A stretch of DNA of 34,929 nucleotides from Nocardiopsis sp. CC223A (lineage in GTDB: Bacteria; Actinomycetota; Actinomycetes; Streptosporangiales; Streptosporangiaceae), in NCBI RefSeq assembly GCF_030766825.1, contig NZ_JASFDV010000073.1:1-34929 (forward strand). The letters are read 5' to 3'. The position numbers and the translations under genes were made by a program. Shown piece after piece: positions 8,364 to 15,254 of this stretch. Below the pieces are notes generated by a model. That model worked only from the letters and a program-made list of their open reading frames with translations, was not told where the DNA came from and did no database searches. Numbering within the stretch: position 1 is the stretch's first letter; the number at the start of each line of letters is the position of its first letter.

Positions 8364-8397
8364 GGGACCGCCCGGCCTTGCGCCGGCCGGTCCCTTT
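8364..8397 (+). terminator. hairpin between rpmH and rnpA
   Basis: GGGACCGCCCGGCC, a TTGC loop and GCCGGCCGGTCCC (8364-8394) form a strong GC stem followed by TTT. It could end part of the rpmH transcript, lowering rnpA relative to the abundant L34 message, or act as an mRNA processing/stability hairpin. It ends about 16 bp before the rnpA start. Confidence 0.6.
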
Positions 8398-8413
8398 GTC
8401 ATGGGAGGCACCG

Positions 8414-8914
8414 ATGTTGTCGCCGAAGAACCGGATGCGCCACAGCACCGAGTTCGGCTCCGCCATGCGCTCCGGACGCCGTTCGTCCCGCGACGACCTC
8501 GCCGTGGTCTACCTCCCACCGCCCGCGGCCAGGGGAACCACCACCGGACCGGAAGCGTTGCCGGTAGGGGAACCCCCGCGCGTCGGATTCATCGTGAGCA
8601 AGGCGGTCGGCGGGGCCGTGGTGCGCAAGCGCGTCCAGCGACGGCTGCGGCACCTGATGCGGCCACGGCTGTCCGAACTGCCAAACGGTAGCCTGCTGGT
8701 AGTGCGCGCCAAACCCTCCGCCGCCACCGCGCGGTACGAGGCCCTGGGCGCACAGCTGGACGGCGCCATCGCCTCGGCGATGCGACCCCGACCCAAGGGG
8801 TCGGCACGCCGTCGTCGAGGACGCGGTGGCCCCTCGGCGCCGGAACCGGCGAAGAGCGACACGACAGGCGGCCGCCCGGCGACAGAGGGCGGAGAACGGT
8901 GGACGGACCGATGA
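8414..8914 (+). CDS. rnpA: ribonuclease P protein component
   Basis: RnpA is the protein cofactor of RNase P, which trims tRNA 5' leaders. I choose the ATG at 8414 (MLSPKNRMRHSTEF, 166 residues), because it follows GGGAGG (8403-8408) and matches the family N-terminus; an upstream in-frame start at 8378 lies in the hairpin. The RNA-binding segment is the basic VVRKRVQRRLRHLMR (around residues 74-88), the counterpart of the RNR motif. The protein is longer than the usual 115-130 residues because of a low-complexity insertion after residue 35 and a basic C-terminal tail. The stop overlaps the possible yidD start. Confidence 0.94.
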   Translation: MLSPKNRMRHSTEFGSAMRSGRRSSRDDLAVVYLPPPAARGTTTGPEALPVGEPPRVGFIVSKAVGGAVVRKRVQRRLRHLMRPRLSELPNGSLLVVRAKPSAATARYEALGAQLDGAIASAMRPRPKGSARRRRGRGGPSAPEPAKSDTTGGRPATEGGERWTDR

Positions 8915-9222
8915 CCCAGCACGAACCGACGGTGTTCGCGCGTGCGCTGATCCTCCCCATCCGGGGATACCAGCGCTTCATCAGCCCGCTCCTGCCACCC
9001 GTCTGCCGCTTCTATCCTTCGTGCAGCGCGTACGCCGTCGAGGCCCTGCGCACGCACGGTGCCTTGTACGGGCTGTGGCTGGGCATCCGGCGCATCGCCC
9101 GCTGTCACCCCTTCACCCGGGGTGGCTACGACCCGGTCCCCCCACCGCGGGGACGGGTCCAGGAGTCCGAGGAGTCTGCGGGCGGCGCCGGGACCACCGG
9201 CCACGCTCCCGGGGACCAGTAG
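8899..9222 (+). CDS. yidD: membrane protein insertion efficiency factor YidD
   Basis: YidD is a small membrane-associated factor that helps YidC-dependent insertion. The product contains the DUF37/YidD core GYQRFISPLLPPVCRFYPSC, followed by SAYAVEAL and a GGYDPVP near the C-terminus, with the characteristic CRFYPSCS cysteines. Two starts are possible: GTG at 8899, preceded by GGAG at 8891-8894, and ATG at 8911, which overlaps the rnpA stop as ATGA. I list the longer form (107 residues); either way translation is probably coupled to rnpA. Its place between rnpA and yidC is the conserved one. Confidence 0.93.
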   Translation: MDGPMTQHEPTVFARALILPIRGYQRFISPLLPPVCRFYPSCSAYAVEALRTHGALYGLWLGIRRIARCHPFTRGGYDPVPPPRGRVQESEESAGGAGTTGHAPGDQ

Positions 9223-9250
9223 CTGAACCGAAGCACATAGGAGTTGGCCG

Positions 9251-10192
9251 GTGCTGGACTGGCTTTACAACATCGTCGGCTGGATTCTGGTCCAGATCCA
9301 CGCGGGTCTGAGCCTTATCGGCCTGAACCCCGACAGCGGGTGGGCTTGGGGCCTGTCCATCGTGCTGCTCACCATGCTGATGCGCCTGCTCATGGTGCCG
9401 CTGTTCGTCAAGCAGATGAACACGCAGCGCAAGATGCAGGAGATCCAGCCCAAGCTGCGCAAGCTCCAGGAGCGCTACAAGCACGACAAGGAGCGGCTCC
9501 AGAAGGAGTCGATGGAGCTGTACCGGACGAGCGGAACCAACCCGCTCATGGGCTGTCTGCCGCTGCTGTTGCAGATGCCGGTCTTCTTCGCCCTGTTCAA
9601 CGTGCTCCGCAGCGTGGCCGAGGGCAACGTCCGCTACAACTTCACCGAAGAGCTGGTGGAGAGCGCCCGCCAGGCCCTGGTCTTCGGGACCCCCATCGCC
9701 GCCCACTTCAACAGCTCCTCGGAGGAGCTGCTGGCCCTGGGGGCGACCAACGCCATCATGGCGAAGGTCGTCATCGCGATCTCCTGTGTCGTCATGGGCA
9801 CCACGACGTTCCTCACCATGCGCCAGAGCATGAAGCGCAGCGTCGCGCAGATGCCCGACAACCCGATGATGCAGACCCAGAAGATCATGATGTACATGGC
9901 GCCCCTCTTCGGGCTCTTCGGTCTCATGATGCCCGTGGGCGTGTTGATCTACTGGGTCACCTCCAACGTGTGGACGATGGTGCAGCAGCACTTCCTGTAC
10001 CGCAACCAGCCCGCGCCGGGGGAGACCGTCGACGCCAAGGCCGACGGCGCGAACGGTTCGGCCAAGGGGATGCTGGGGCGCAAGAAGAAGCAGCCCGAAT
10101 CCGCGCCGCAGCCCGCGGAACAGCCTAAGATCGAACGCAAGCAGCCCAAGAAGCAGTCTCGCTCCAAGCGCACCGGTGGCGGGTCCCGCTAG
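9251..10192 (+). CDS. yidC: membrane protein insertase YidC
   Basis: YidC/Oxa1 inserts and folds membrane proteins, alone or with SecYEG. The 313-residue product starts at GTG 9251 (AGGAG at 9239-9243) and is the short Gram-positive type without the large periplasmic domain of proteobacteria. It has an N-terminal hydrophobic segment, an amphipathic charged loop (KLQERYKHDKERLQKE), the hydrophobic NPLMGCLPLLLQMPVFFALF, further hydrophobic segments, and a lysine/glutamine-rich C-terminal tail that may contact the ribosome. Unlike many lipoprotein homologues it shows no lipobox. It lies 28 bp after yidD. Confidence 0.95.
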   Translation: MLDWLYNIVGWILVQIHAGLSLIGLNPDSGWAWGLSIVLLTMLMRLLMVPLFVKQMNTQRKMQEIQPKLRKLQERYKHDKERLQKESMELYRTSGTNPLMGCLPLLLQMPVFFALFNVLRSVAEGNVRYNFTEELVESARQALVFGTPIAAHFNSSSEELLALGATNAIMAKVVIAISCVVMGTTTFLTMRQSMKRSVAQMPDNPMMQTQKIMMYMAPLFGLFGLMMPVGVLIYWVTSNVWTMVQQHFLYRNQPAPGETVDAKADGANGSAKGMLGRKKKQPESAPQPAEQPKIERKQPKKQSRSKRTGGGSR

Positions 10193-10233
10193 CGAGCTGC
10201 GTACCGAACGCGGGAACAGGAGACGGGAACGCC

Positions 10234-10749
10234 GTGACAGCGAGCCAGGAAGGAAGCGGTGGAGTAGCGGTGGCTGAGGCGCCTATCGACATCGAGGCCT
10301 TGGAGAACGAGGGCGACATCGCCGCGGACTACATCGAGGGACTTCTCGACATCGCGGACTTCGACGGCGACATCGACATGGACGTCGAAGGCGACCGTGC
10401 GATGGTCTCCGTCGTCGGGGGCACCCTCGATGAGCTGATCGGTGAGGACGGCGAGGTCCTGGAGGCCCTCCAGGAACTGACCCGGCTGGCGGTCCACCGG
10501 GCGACCGGTGAGCGCAGCCGACTGATGCTGGACATCGGCGGGTACCGGGAGGGGCGCCGCAAGGAGCTCTTCCAGGTCGGCGCCGAGGCGGCGCAGAAGG
10601 TCAAGGAGACCGGCGACGCCTACGAGCTGGAGCCGATGACCCCGTTCGAGCGCAAGGTCGTCCACGACGCGGTCGCGGCCGCGGGCCTGCGCAGCGAGTC
10701 GGAGGGCGAGGAGCCCAACCGCTACGTGGTGGTCCACCCGGCCCCGTAG
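10234..10749 (+). CDS. khpB: KH/R3H RNA-binding protein (Jag, SpoIIIJ-associated)
   Basis: This is a single-stranded nucleic-acid-binding protein of the Jag/KhpB family, which in other bacteria pairs with KhpA and affects RNA and cell-division control. The 171-residue product has a KH domain (about 45-115, with IGEDGEVLEALQELTRLAV) and a C-terminal R3H domain (LEPMTPFERKVVHDAV). It lacks the Jag-N domain found in Firmicutes, as is usual in actinobacteria. A start at GTG 10234 is listed; GTG at 10270 (MAEAPIDIEALE) is an equally credible alternative. It is the last gene of the rpmH cluster and is followed directly by a parS-containing palindrome. Confidence 0.92.
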   Translation: MTASQEGSGGVAVAEAPIDIEALENEGDIAADYIEGLLDIADFDGDIDMDVEGDRAMVSVVGGTLDELIGEDGEVLEALQELTRLAVHRATGERSRLMLDIGGYREGRRKELFQVGAEAAQKVKETGDAYELEPMTPFERKVVHDAVAAAGLRSESEGEEPNRYVVVHPAP

Positions 10750-10765
10750 GCCGCAGGAGTCGAGC

Positions 10766-10799
10766 AAGGGGCGGTGTTTCACGTGAAACACCGCCCCTT
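10766..10799. terminator. 34-bp palindrome containing a parS site
   Basis: The arms AAGGGGCGG (10766-10774) and CCGCCCCTT (10791-10799) extend the parS palindrome TGTTTCACGTGAAACA (10775-10790) into one perfect 34-bp inverted repeat, ending in TTT. It lies 17 bp after the khpB stop. The DNA form is a ParB site; the RNA form would be a strong hairpin suitable as a terminator. Confidence 0.75.
10775..10790. promoter_or_regulatory. parS: parS centromere site (perfect)
   Basis: An exact match to the 16-bp consensus TGTTTCACGTGAAACA bound by ParB. Six exact sites and two one-mismatch sites occur between 10775 and 15119. Confidence 0.95.
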
Positions 10800-10810
10800 T
10801 CGCGTGCGCG

Positions 10811-10826
10811 TGTTTCACGTGAAACC
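10811..10826. promoter_or_regulatory. parS: parS-like site, one mismatch
   Basis: TGTTTCACGTGAAACC differs from the consensus at the last base. It lies 20 bp beyond the preceding parS site. Confidence 0.8.
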
Positions 10827-10950
10827 CCATATCCACGAACCCGTATGTCGACAGGCCCGCGCCGCCGCCCGAGTCCCCCGAAGGCGGGCCGGGGCCGGAC
10901 CCGGGGCCTCCGGAGCTCCGGCCGCGGCTTCCCGGAGGCCCGCGGCGGTG

Positions 10951-11068
10951 GTGTCCCGCCGAGTGGTGTAATTTCGTTCGACCCTGAAATCCCAAGGGCA
11001 ACAACGTGCTGGTCGGTGATCTGCTTCTGTTCGAACAGTCGGCGTTTTCGCACCACTCGACGGGACAT
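10951..11068 (+). repeat. short-type palindrome-ended repeat (B1)
   Basis: The 118-bp element has a left arm GTGTCCCGCCGAGTGGTG (10951-10968) and a right arm CACCACTCGACGGGACAT (11051-11068) that are inverted repeats with 16 of 18 positions paired. The core includes TTCGTTCGACCC and the inner palindrome CTGTTCGAACAG. It differs from the core of the long type, while the ends are the same. Confidence 0.7.
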
Positions 11069-11185
11069 GACCCCCGCGGCCGGAGCTCCCCGCCCCCGCG
11101 CCGTCCACGTGTTCCGTCGAGGTCCCCGCCCCCGCGGGGCGATGGGCCGCCCGGGCCCGAGCACGCACGCCCCCGCGGTCCCGCG

Positions 11186-11222
11186 GTGCGGACCCAACGC
11201 GGTGAGCGGTGAGGGTCCGCAC
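11186..11222. repeat. 10-bp hairpin in the khpB-rsmG spacer
   Basis: GTGCGGACCC (11186-11195) and GGGTCCGCAC (11213-11222) are perfect inverted repeats separated by 17 bp. No adjacent gene explains it. It lies between repeat copies B1 and B2. Confidence 0.4.
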
Positions 11223-11293
11223 GCCCGGGGCCCCGGCTCCACCGGCGGAGAGGACCGTGTCCTTCGGCGCCGGGGAGGGGACGGACGTCCCGA

Positions 11294-11444
11294 TGATGTC
11301 CCGCCGGGCGGTGTGACCTTCCCGGCGGTGCTGTCCCGCCGTGCGACTTCGTTCGACCCCCGGGTGCCGAAGGCGACAACGCTCTGGTCGGCGACACGTC
11401 CTTGTGCGAACAGCCGGTGTTCTCACACCACTCGACGGGACATG
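11294..11444 (+). repeat. short-type repeat (B2), with an extra left arm
   Basis: The right arm CACCACTCGACGGGACAT (11426-11443) is identical to that of B1, and the core from TTCGTTCGACCCC at about 11347 is clearly related to it. On the left there are two arm-like copies: GATGTCCCGCCGGGCGGTG from 11295 and a degenerate CTGTCCCGCCGTGCGAC from 11331. This suggests insertion next to or inside an older copy. Confidence 0.6.
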
Positions 11445-11454
11445 ACCTTCCCTG

Positions 11455-11672
11455 GATGGTGTCCCATCGAGTGGTGTGACTTTTCCGGCCCTGTTCCCAC
11501 GGATGCGCGTCAGCGGTGTCGGCCGGGTCGGTGCGCCGCCGCCTCCGGCGGCTTCTTCATCCCGGTCAGCGGGCCGCCGGTACGCGGTGGCCCGCCCGGC
11601 TTCGGCCGACCATCGCGATGACCCGCAAGGACGCACCCGTGCGAAAATCACACCACTCCCGGGGACGTGACC
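11455..11672 (+). repeat. complete long-type repeat (B3)
   Basis: This is a 218-bp copy nearly identical in its core to A3 in the dnaN-dnaA spacer, about 6.5 kb away. The left arm at 11455-11485 includes GAGTGGTGTGAC and the right arm at 11641-11672 includes TCACACCACTC; the two arms pair over about 25 bp with few mismatches. Confidence 0.75.
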
Positions 11673-11763
11673 CTTCCCTGCCCGGTCCTCACGGATGCGC
11701 CTCGCCGGCTTTCGCCGGGTCGGTATCCCGCCGCCTTCGGTGGACCTTCCGCTTGCCGACGGT
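11673..11763 (+). repeat. repeat fragment (B4)
   Basis: This is an internal piece of the long-type core (CGGTCCTCACGGATGCGCC, then GGGTCGGTATCCCGCCGCC) without either terminal arm. It lies directly between complete copies B3 and B5. Confidence 0.5.
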
Positions 11764-11955
11764 GATGGTGTCCCGCCGGGCGGTGTGACTCTTCCGGCCT
11801 CGTTCCCGCGGATACGTGTCGGCGGTGTCGGCCGGGTCGGTGCGCCGCCGCCTTCGGTGGACCTTCCGACCCGGTCACCCGGAGCCGGTCACCTATCGCG
11901 ATGACCCGTGAGGACGCACCTGCGCGGAAGTCGCACCACTCCAGGGGACATGATC
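11764..11955 (+). repeat. complete long-type repeat (B5)
   Basis: The left arm GATGGTGTCCCGCCGGGCGG starts at 11764 and the right arm, including GTCGCACCACTCCAGGGGAC, ends near 11955. The core is about 25 bp shorter than in A3 and B3, with differences in the GC-rich middle, but keeps CGCGATGACCCG and GGACGCACC. Confidence 0.7.
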
Positions 11956-11962
11956 CGGGGGC

Positions 11963-12000
11963 GGGGACGCCCGGGCGGAAGCGGCCACCCGGGCGTCCCC
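11963..12000. terminator. strong 13-bp hairpin
   Basis: GGGGACGCCCGGG (11963-11975) and CCCGGGCGTCCCC (11988-12000) are perfect complements around a 12-nt loop. It lies in non-coding DNA just beyond repeat B5. A factor-independent terminator is possible, but no gene ends nearby. Confidence 0.4.
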
Positions 12001-12026
12001 CGGGACCGAGGCGTCCGGCCCAACCC

Positions 12027-12145
12027 CAGGAGGGATCGCCGCCGCCTTCGGCGACGCACCGACCCGGCGCACACCGCCGACGTGCGTCCCTGAGAACAGG
12101 GCCGGAAAAGCCGCACCGCCCGGTGAGACGCCATCCGTGTCCTCC
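12027..12145 (-). repeat. inverted half copy (B6) of the repeat
   Basis: Read on the minus strand, this segment matches the A1 half-element at about 4640-4765, from CCGGAGGACACGGATGG through CCGGCCCTGTTCTCAGGGACG to GGCGGCGGCGAT. It is the only copy in this orientation that I found. Confidence 0.6.
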
Positions 12146-12188
12146 GGCCGACAGGTCGAGGTGTCGACAAGTCCCTTCGGCGCCTCGA

Positions 12189-12204
12189 TGTTTCACGTGA
12201 AACA
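12189..12204. promoter_or_regulatory. parS: parS centromere site (perfect)
   Basis: An exact TGTTTCACGTGAAACA, 28 bp (start to start) before the next perfect site and upstream of rsmG. Confidence 0.95.
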
Positions 12205-12216
12205 CCGGCGGCGCCA

Positions 12217-12232
12217 TGTTTCACGTGAAACA
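12217..12232. promoter_or_regulatory. parS: parS centromere site (perfect)
   Basis: An exact TGTTTCACGTGAAACA, the second of a close pair in the rsmG-parA-parB upstream region. ParB bound here could also affect transcription of the operon; this is inference. Confidence 0.95.
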
Positions 12233-12310
12233 TCACCGCGGTGGCCCGCGTAGGATCGGTGGGGGTCGTCTTCCCCCTCTGCGTACATCCGTCGGATGCG
12301 GATGCGAACT

Positions 12311-12335
12311 CTTGCAGTCTCTTGCAGTCTCTTGG
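12311..12335. repeat. 10-bp tandem repeat before rsmG
   Basis: CTTGCAGTCT occurs twice in tandem (12311-12330), followed by CTTGG, in the likely promoter/leader region of rsmG. Further on, GATGGAC is also doubled at about 12343-12356. These may be slippage products; no regulator site is recognised. Confidence 0.5.
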
Positions 12336-12373
12336 AAATGGCGATGGACGATGGACGAGGACGGTGGTGACCG

Positions 12374-13090
12374 ATGACCGCGGGCGCTGAGGAGCCCGGT
12401 GCCGTGTTGCCCGAGCCTCCCGCCGGGGCGGCGGAGATCTTCGGCGACGCCCTGCCGAAGGCTCGGCGCTATGCCGAGCTGCTGGCCGACGACGGTGTGC
12501 GGCGCGGGCTGATCGGGCCGCGCGAGGTGCCCCGCCTGTGGGAGCGGCACATCATCAACTGCGCGGTGGTCGAGGAGCTCCTCCCCGAAGGGGCGGAGAT
12601 CGTGGACATCGGTTCCGGCGCCGGCCTGCCCGGGTTGGTGCTGGCCCTGGTCCGGCCGGACATCCGCATGGTCCTGCTGGAGCCGCTGCTGCGTCGGACG
12701 GTCTTCCTGAACGAGGCCGTGGAGATCCTGGACCTGCCCAATGTCGAGGTGCGGCGGGGGAGGGCGGAGGAGGCGCACGGCGAACTCCTCACCGACTTCG
12801 TCACCGCGCGGGCGGTCGCGCCGCTGCCCCGTCTGGCCGGGTGGTCGCTGCCGCTGCTGCGCAAGGGCGGCAGCCTGCTGGCCCTCAAGGGCGAACAGGC
12901 TGAGGCCGAGTTGGCCGCCGCCGAGCAAGACGTTTCAAAACTGCGGCCCAGTGTTAGCGATGTGATCCGGGTGGGCCGGGGTAAAGTCGATCCCGCTACC
13001 ACGGTCGTTCGCGTCACGGTGACATCCGACGGTGGTTCGCCCCCGTCGAAGACGCGGGGCGGCAAGAAGAAGCGCGGACGGAAGAGGTGA
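12374..13090 (+). CDS. rsmG: 16S rRNA (guanine-N7) methyltransferase RsmG
   Basis: RsmG (GidB) methylates N7 of G527 in 16S rRNA using S-adenosylmethionine; loss gives low-level streptomycin resistance in several bacteria. The 238-residue product has the SAM-binding motif VDIGSGAGLPG (77-87), preceded by the conserved LWERHIINC, and ends in a lysine-rich tail (GGKKKRGRKR). The ATG at 12374 has only a weak GGTGG upstream. Its stop overlaps the parA start as GTGA, so translation of the two is probably coupled. The rsmG-parA-parB order is the standard origin-proximal one. Confidence 0.94.
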   Translation: MTAGAEEPGAVLPEPPAGAAEIFGDALPKARRYAELLADDGVRRGLIGPREVPRLWERHIINCAVVEELLPEGAEIVDIGSGAGLPGLVLALVRPDIRMVLLEPLLRRTVFLNEAVEILDLPNVEVRRGRAEEAHGELLTDFVTARAVAPLPRLAGWSLPLLRKGGSLLALKGEQAEAELAAAEQDVSKLRPSVSDVIRVGRGKVDPATTVVRVTVTSDGGSPPSKTRGGKKKRGRKR

Positions 13091-14034
13091 ACTCATTCGT
13101 GCCCCACAATGACCCTGATGTTTCACGTGAAACATCCGCCTACGGAGACCTGCTCGATGTTTCACGTGAAACATCGGAGCCCTACGAAACCCCCCTCGCT
13201 CGCGCCGCCCAGGCCGCCATGGCCTCGCGGGGGCAGGATGAGATCTGGCCCCGCCCGGGATCCTGCCGGGTGATCAGCGTCGCCAACCAGAAGGGCGGCG
13301 TCGGCAAGACCACCACCACGGTCAACATCGCCGCGGCCCTGGCGATGCACGGACAGCGCGTCCTGGTCGTCGACCTCGACCCGCAGGGCAATGCCTCCAC
13401 CGCCCTGAGCATGGAGCGCGACAACCAGACCCGCTCGATCTACCACTGCCTCGTCGAGGACGAGGAGATCCGCAAGCTGGCCCAGCCGGTCCCGGACATC
13501 CCCGGTCTGTGGTGCGCCCCGGCCACCATCGACCTGGCGGGCGCGGAGATCGAACTCGTCTCCCTGGTGGCCCGCGAGGCTCGCCTCAAGCGTGCGTTCG
13601 CGGCGTACGACACCTCGGACCTCGACTACATCCTCATCGACTGCCCGCCCTCGCTCGGCCTGCTCACGGTCAACGCGATGGTGGCCTGCGACGAGGTCAT
13701 GATCCCGATCCAGTGCGAGTACTACGCCCTGGAGGGCCTGGGCCAGCTGCTGCGGAACGTGGAGCTGGTGCAGTCCCACCTCAACCCCGGCCTGGCGGTC
13801 AGTACCATCCTGCTGACGATGTACGACGGCCGCACCCGCCTCTCCCAGCAGGTGGCCGACGAGGTGCGCTCGCACTTCCAGGACACCGTCCTGGACACCG
13901 TCATCCCGCGGAGCGTGCGTGTCTCCGAGGCGCCGAGCTACGGCCAGTCGGTGATGACGTACGACCCGTCCTCGACCGGTGCCGTCGCCTACCTGGACGC
14001 GGCCCGGGAGATCGCCCACCGGGCGAAGCGTTAA
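13087..14034 (+). CDS. parA: chromosome partitioning ATPase ParA (Soj)
   Basis: ParA is a Walker-type ATPase that with ParB-parS segregates or positions origins. The 315-residue product has a deviant Walker A KGGVGKTTT (69-77), preceded by VISVANQ, and the later motifs VLVVDLDPQGN and ILIDCPPSLG. Its N-terminal extension of about 60 residues is not part of the ATPase fold, and contains DVSRETS twice (11-17 and 24-30) because two parS sites are embedded in the reading frame. The start GTG at 13087 overlaps the rsmG stop; no better in-frame start occurs before the extension ends. Confidence 0.94.
   Translation: MNSFVPHNDPDVSRETSAYGDLLDVSRETSEPYETPLARAAQAAMASRGQDEIWPRPGSCRVISVANQKGGVGKTTTTVNIAAALAMHGQRVLVVDLDPQGNASTALSMERDNQTRSIYHCLVEDEEIRKLAQPVPDIPGLWCAPATIDLAGAEIELVSLVAREARLKRAFAAYDTSDLDYILIDCPPSLGLLTVNAMVACDEVMIPIQCEYYALEGLGQLLRNVELVQSHLNPGLAVSTILLTMYDGRTRLSQQVADEVRSHFQDTVLDTVIPRSVRVSEAPSYGQSVMTYDPSSTGAVAYLDAAREIAHRAKR
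13119..13134. promoter_or_regulatory. parS: parS site inside parA (perfect)
   Basis: An exact TGTTTCACGTGAAACA lying in the parA reading frame, contributing to codons for DVSRETS at residues 11-17. Confidence 0.95.
13158..13173. promoter_or_regulatory. parS: parS site inside parA (perfect)
   Basis: An exact TGTTTCACGTGAAACA, 39 bp after the preceding site and therefore in the same frame, giving the second DVSRETS (residues 24-30). Confidence 0.95.
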
Positions 14035-14101
14035 CCGCTACCGCGAACATGGTCCCGGCCCCCCGCCGGGCGTGAACCGAGAAGTGTGGAGGGAAGTACC
14101 G

Positions 14102-15067
14102 GTGAGTCAGCGACCGCGCGGACTGGGCAAGGGATTGGGGGCGCTCATCCCGTCGGGGCCACCGGCGGCTCCGACCGTGTCCGAGAGCGTCCCCGAATCG
14201 GTGAACGGAGAGCCCGCCCCCCGGGTGCCGGTGGCCATTCCGGACGGCACCTACCTGAAGGAGATCGCGCTCACCGACATCCGTCCCAACCCGCAGCAGC
14301 CGCGCAAGCACTTCGACGACGAGGCGCTGGAGGAACTCCGTGACTCCATCGTCGAGGTCGGTGTCCTCCAGCCGGTGGTGGTGCGCGAGCTGCCGCCGGG
14401 GGAGTCGCACCCCTACGAGCTCATCATGGGGGAGCGCCGCTTCCGGGCCAGCGGGCTGGCGGAGCGGAAGGTCATCCCGGCCCTGGTCCGCAGGACCAAG
14501 GACGAGGAACTGCTGCGCGAGGCACTGCTGGAGAACCTCCAGCGGCAGCAGCTGAACCCCCTGGAGGAGGCGGCGGCCTACCGGCAGATGCTGGAGGACT
14601 TCGGCACCACCCAGGAGGAGCTGGCCCAGCGGGTGGGCAAGTCGCGGTCGCACGTCGCCAACACACTGGCCCTGCTGCAACTTCCCGCCGCGCTGCACAA
14701 CCGGGTGGCGGCGGGGGTGATCAGCGCCGGGCATGCCAGGGCCCTGCGCCGGTTCAAGGAGCCGGAGCTCATCGAGCGGATGGCCGAGCGGGTCGTCCAG
14801 GAGGAGCTGTCGGTCCGTGCGCTGGAGGAGATCGTCCTGCTGCGGGAGAAGGGCCACGACGTCGAGAAGGCCGAGCGGACCCGGCAGGCCTCGCTGAAGG
14901 CGGTCACCCCGCCGCACGTCGAGGAGTGGGCGACCGCGCTGGCCGACCGCCTGGACACCACGGTCAAGGTGGACGTGGGCAAGCGCAAGGGCAAGATCGT
15001 GGTGGAGTTCGCCTCGGTCGAGGACCTGGAGCGCATCATCGAGCAGATGGGCGCGACCCGCGCCTAG
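14102..15067 (+). CDS. parB: chromosome partitioning protein ParB
   Basis: ParB binds parS, spreads as a CTP-dependent clamp and works with ParA. I take the GTG at 14102 (321 residues, MSQRPRGLGKGLGALIP), which follows a strong GGAGGGAAG (14088-14096); the frame is open to 13979 but overlaps parA. The N-terminal GLGKGLGALIP resembles the ParA-stimulating segment. CTPase-domain motifs are GERRFRA (110-116) and ENLQRQQLNP (144-153). A helix-turn-helix follows at about 168-192 (TQEELAQRVGKSRSHVANTL), then a C-terminal dimerisation domain. It is followed by two parS sites. Confidence 0.96.
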   Translation: MSQRPRGLGKGLGALIPSGPPAAPTVSESVPESVNGEPAPRVPVAIPDGTYLKEIALTDIRPNPQQPRKHFDDEALEELRDSIVEVGVLQPVVVRELPPGESHPYELIMGERRFRASGLAERKVIPALVRRTKDEELLREALLENLQRQQLNPLEEAAAYRQMLEDFGTTQEELAQRVGKSRSHVANTLALLQLPAALHNRVAAGVISAGHARALRRFKEPELIERMAERVVQEELSVRALEEIVLLREKGHDVEKAERTRQASLKAVTPPHVEEWATALADRLDTTVKVDVGKRKGKIVVEFASVEDLERIIEQMGATRA

Positions 15068-15068
15068 G

Positions 15069-15084
15069 TGTTCCACGTGAAACA
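15069..15084. promoter_or_regulatory. parS: parS-like site, one mismatch
   Basis: TGTTCCACGTGAAACA differs from the consensus at one position. It begins two bases after the parB stop codon. Confidence 0.85.
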
Positions 15085-15095
15085 TCGAGCTCCGC

Positions 15096-15127
15096 ACCCG
15101 CGGTGTTTCACGTGAAACACCGCGGGT
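15096..15127. terminator. 32-bp palindrome containing a parS site
   Basis: ACCCGCGG (15096-15103) and CCGCGGGT (15120-15127) extend the perfect parS core (15104-15119) into a 32-bp perfect inverted repeat, 28 bp after the parB stop. The design repeats that seen after khpB, with different arm sequence. Confidence 0.75.
15104..15119. promoter_or_regulatory. parS: parS centromere site (perfect)
   Basis: An exact TGTTTCACGTGAAACA at the centre of the palindrome that follows parB. Confidence 0.95.
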
Positions 15128-15189
15128 CGCTCAGCCGCCCCTGTACGGCCCGGCCGGGGAGGGGCGGCCCCCAGCTCCCCGAAAACGAC

Positions 15190-15222
15190 GGAAGGCCCCC
15201 AGAGGCGATCTGGGGGCCTTCC
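15190..15222. terminator. bidirectional terminator between parB and trxA
   Basis: GGAAGGCCCCCAGA (15190-15203), a GGCGA loop and TCTGGGGGCCTTCC (15209-15222) form a perfect 14-bp stem between the convergent parB and trxA genes. An A-rich run lies on the left (GAAAACGACG), giving a partial U-tract for the minus-strand transcript. Confidence 0.75.
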
Positions 15223-15254
15223 GCGCTCGTTGCCGCAGGTGCTCGCGCGTCCGG

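Noticed and set aside
7467..8519. N-terminal extension of DnaA
   Set aside because: The frame is open but crosses DnaA boxes and the rpmH promoter; the conserved DnaA N-terminus starts at the TTG at 7466.
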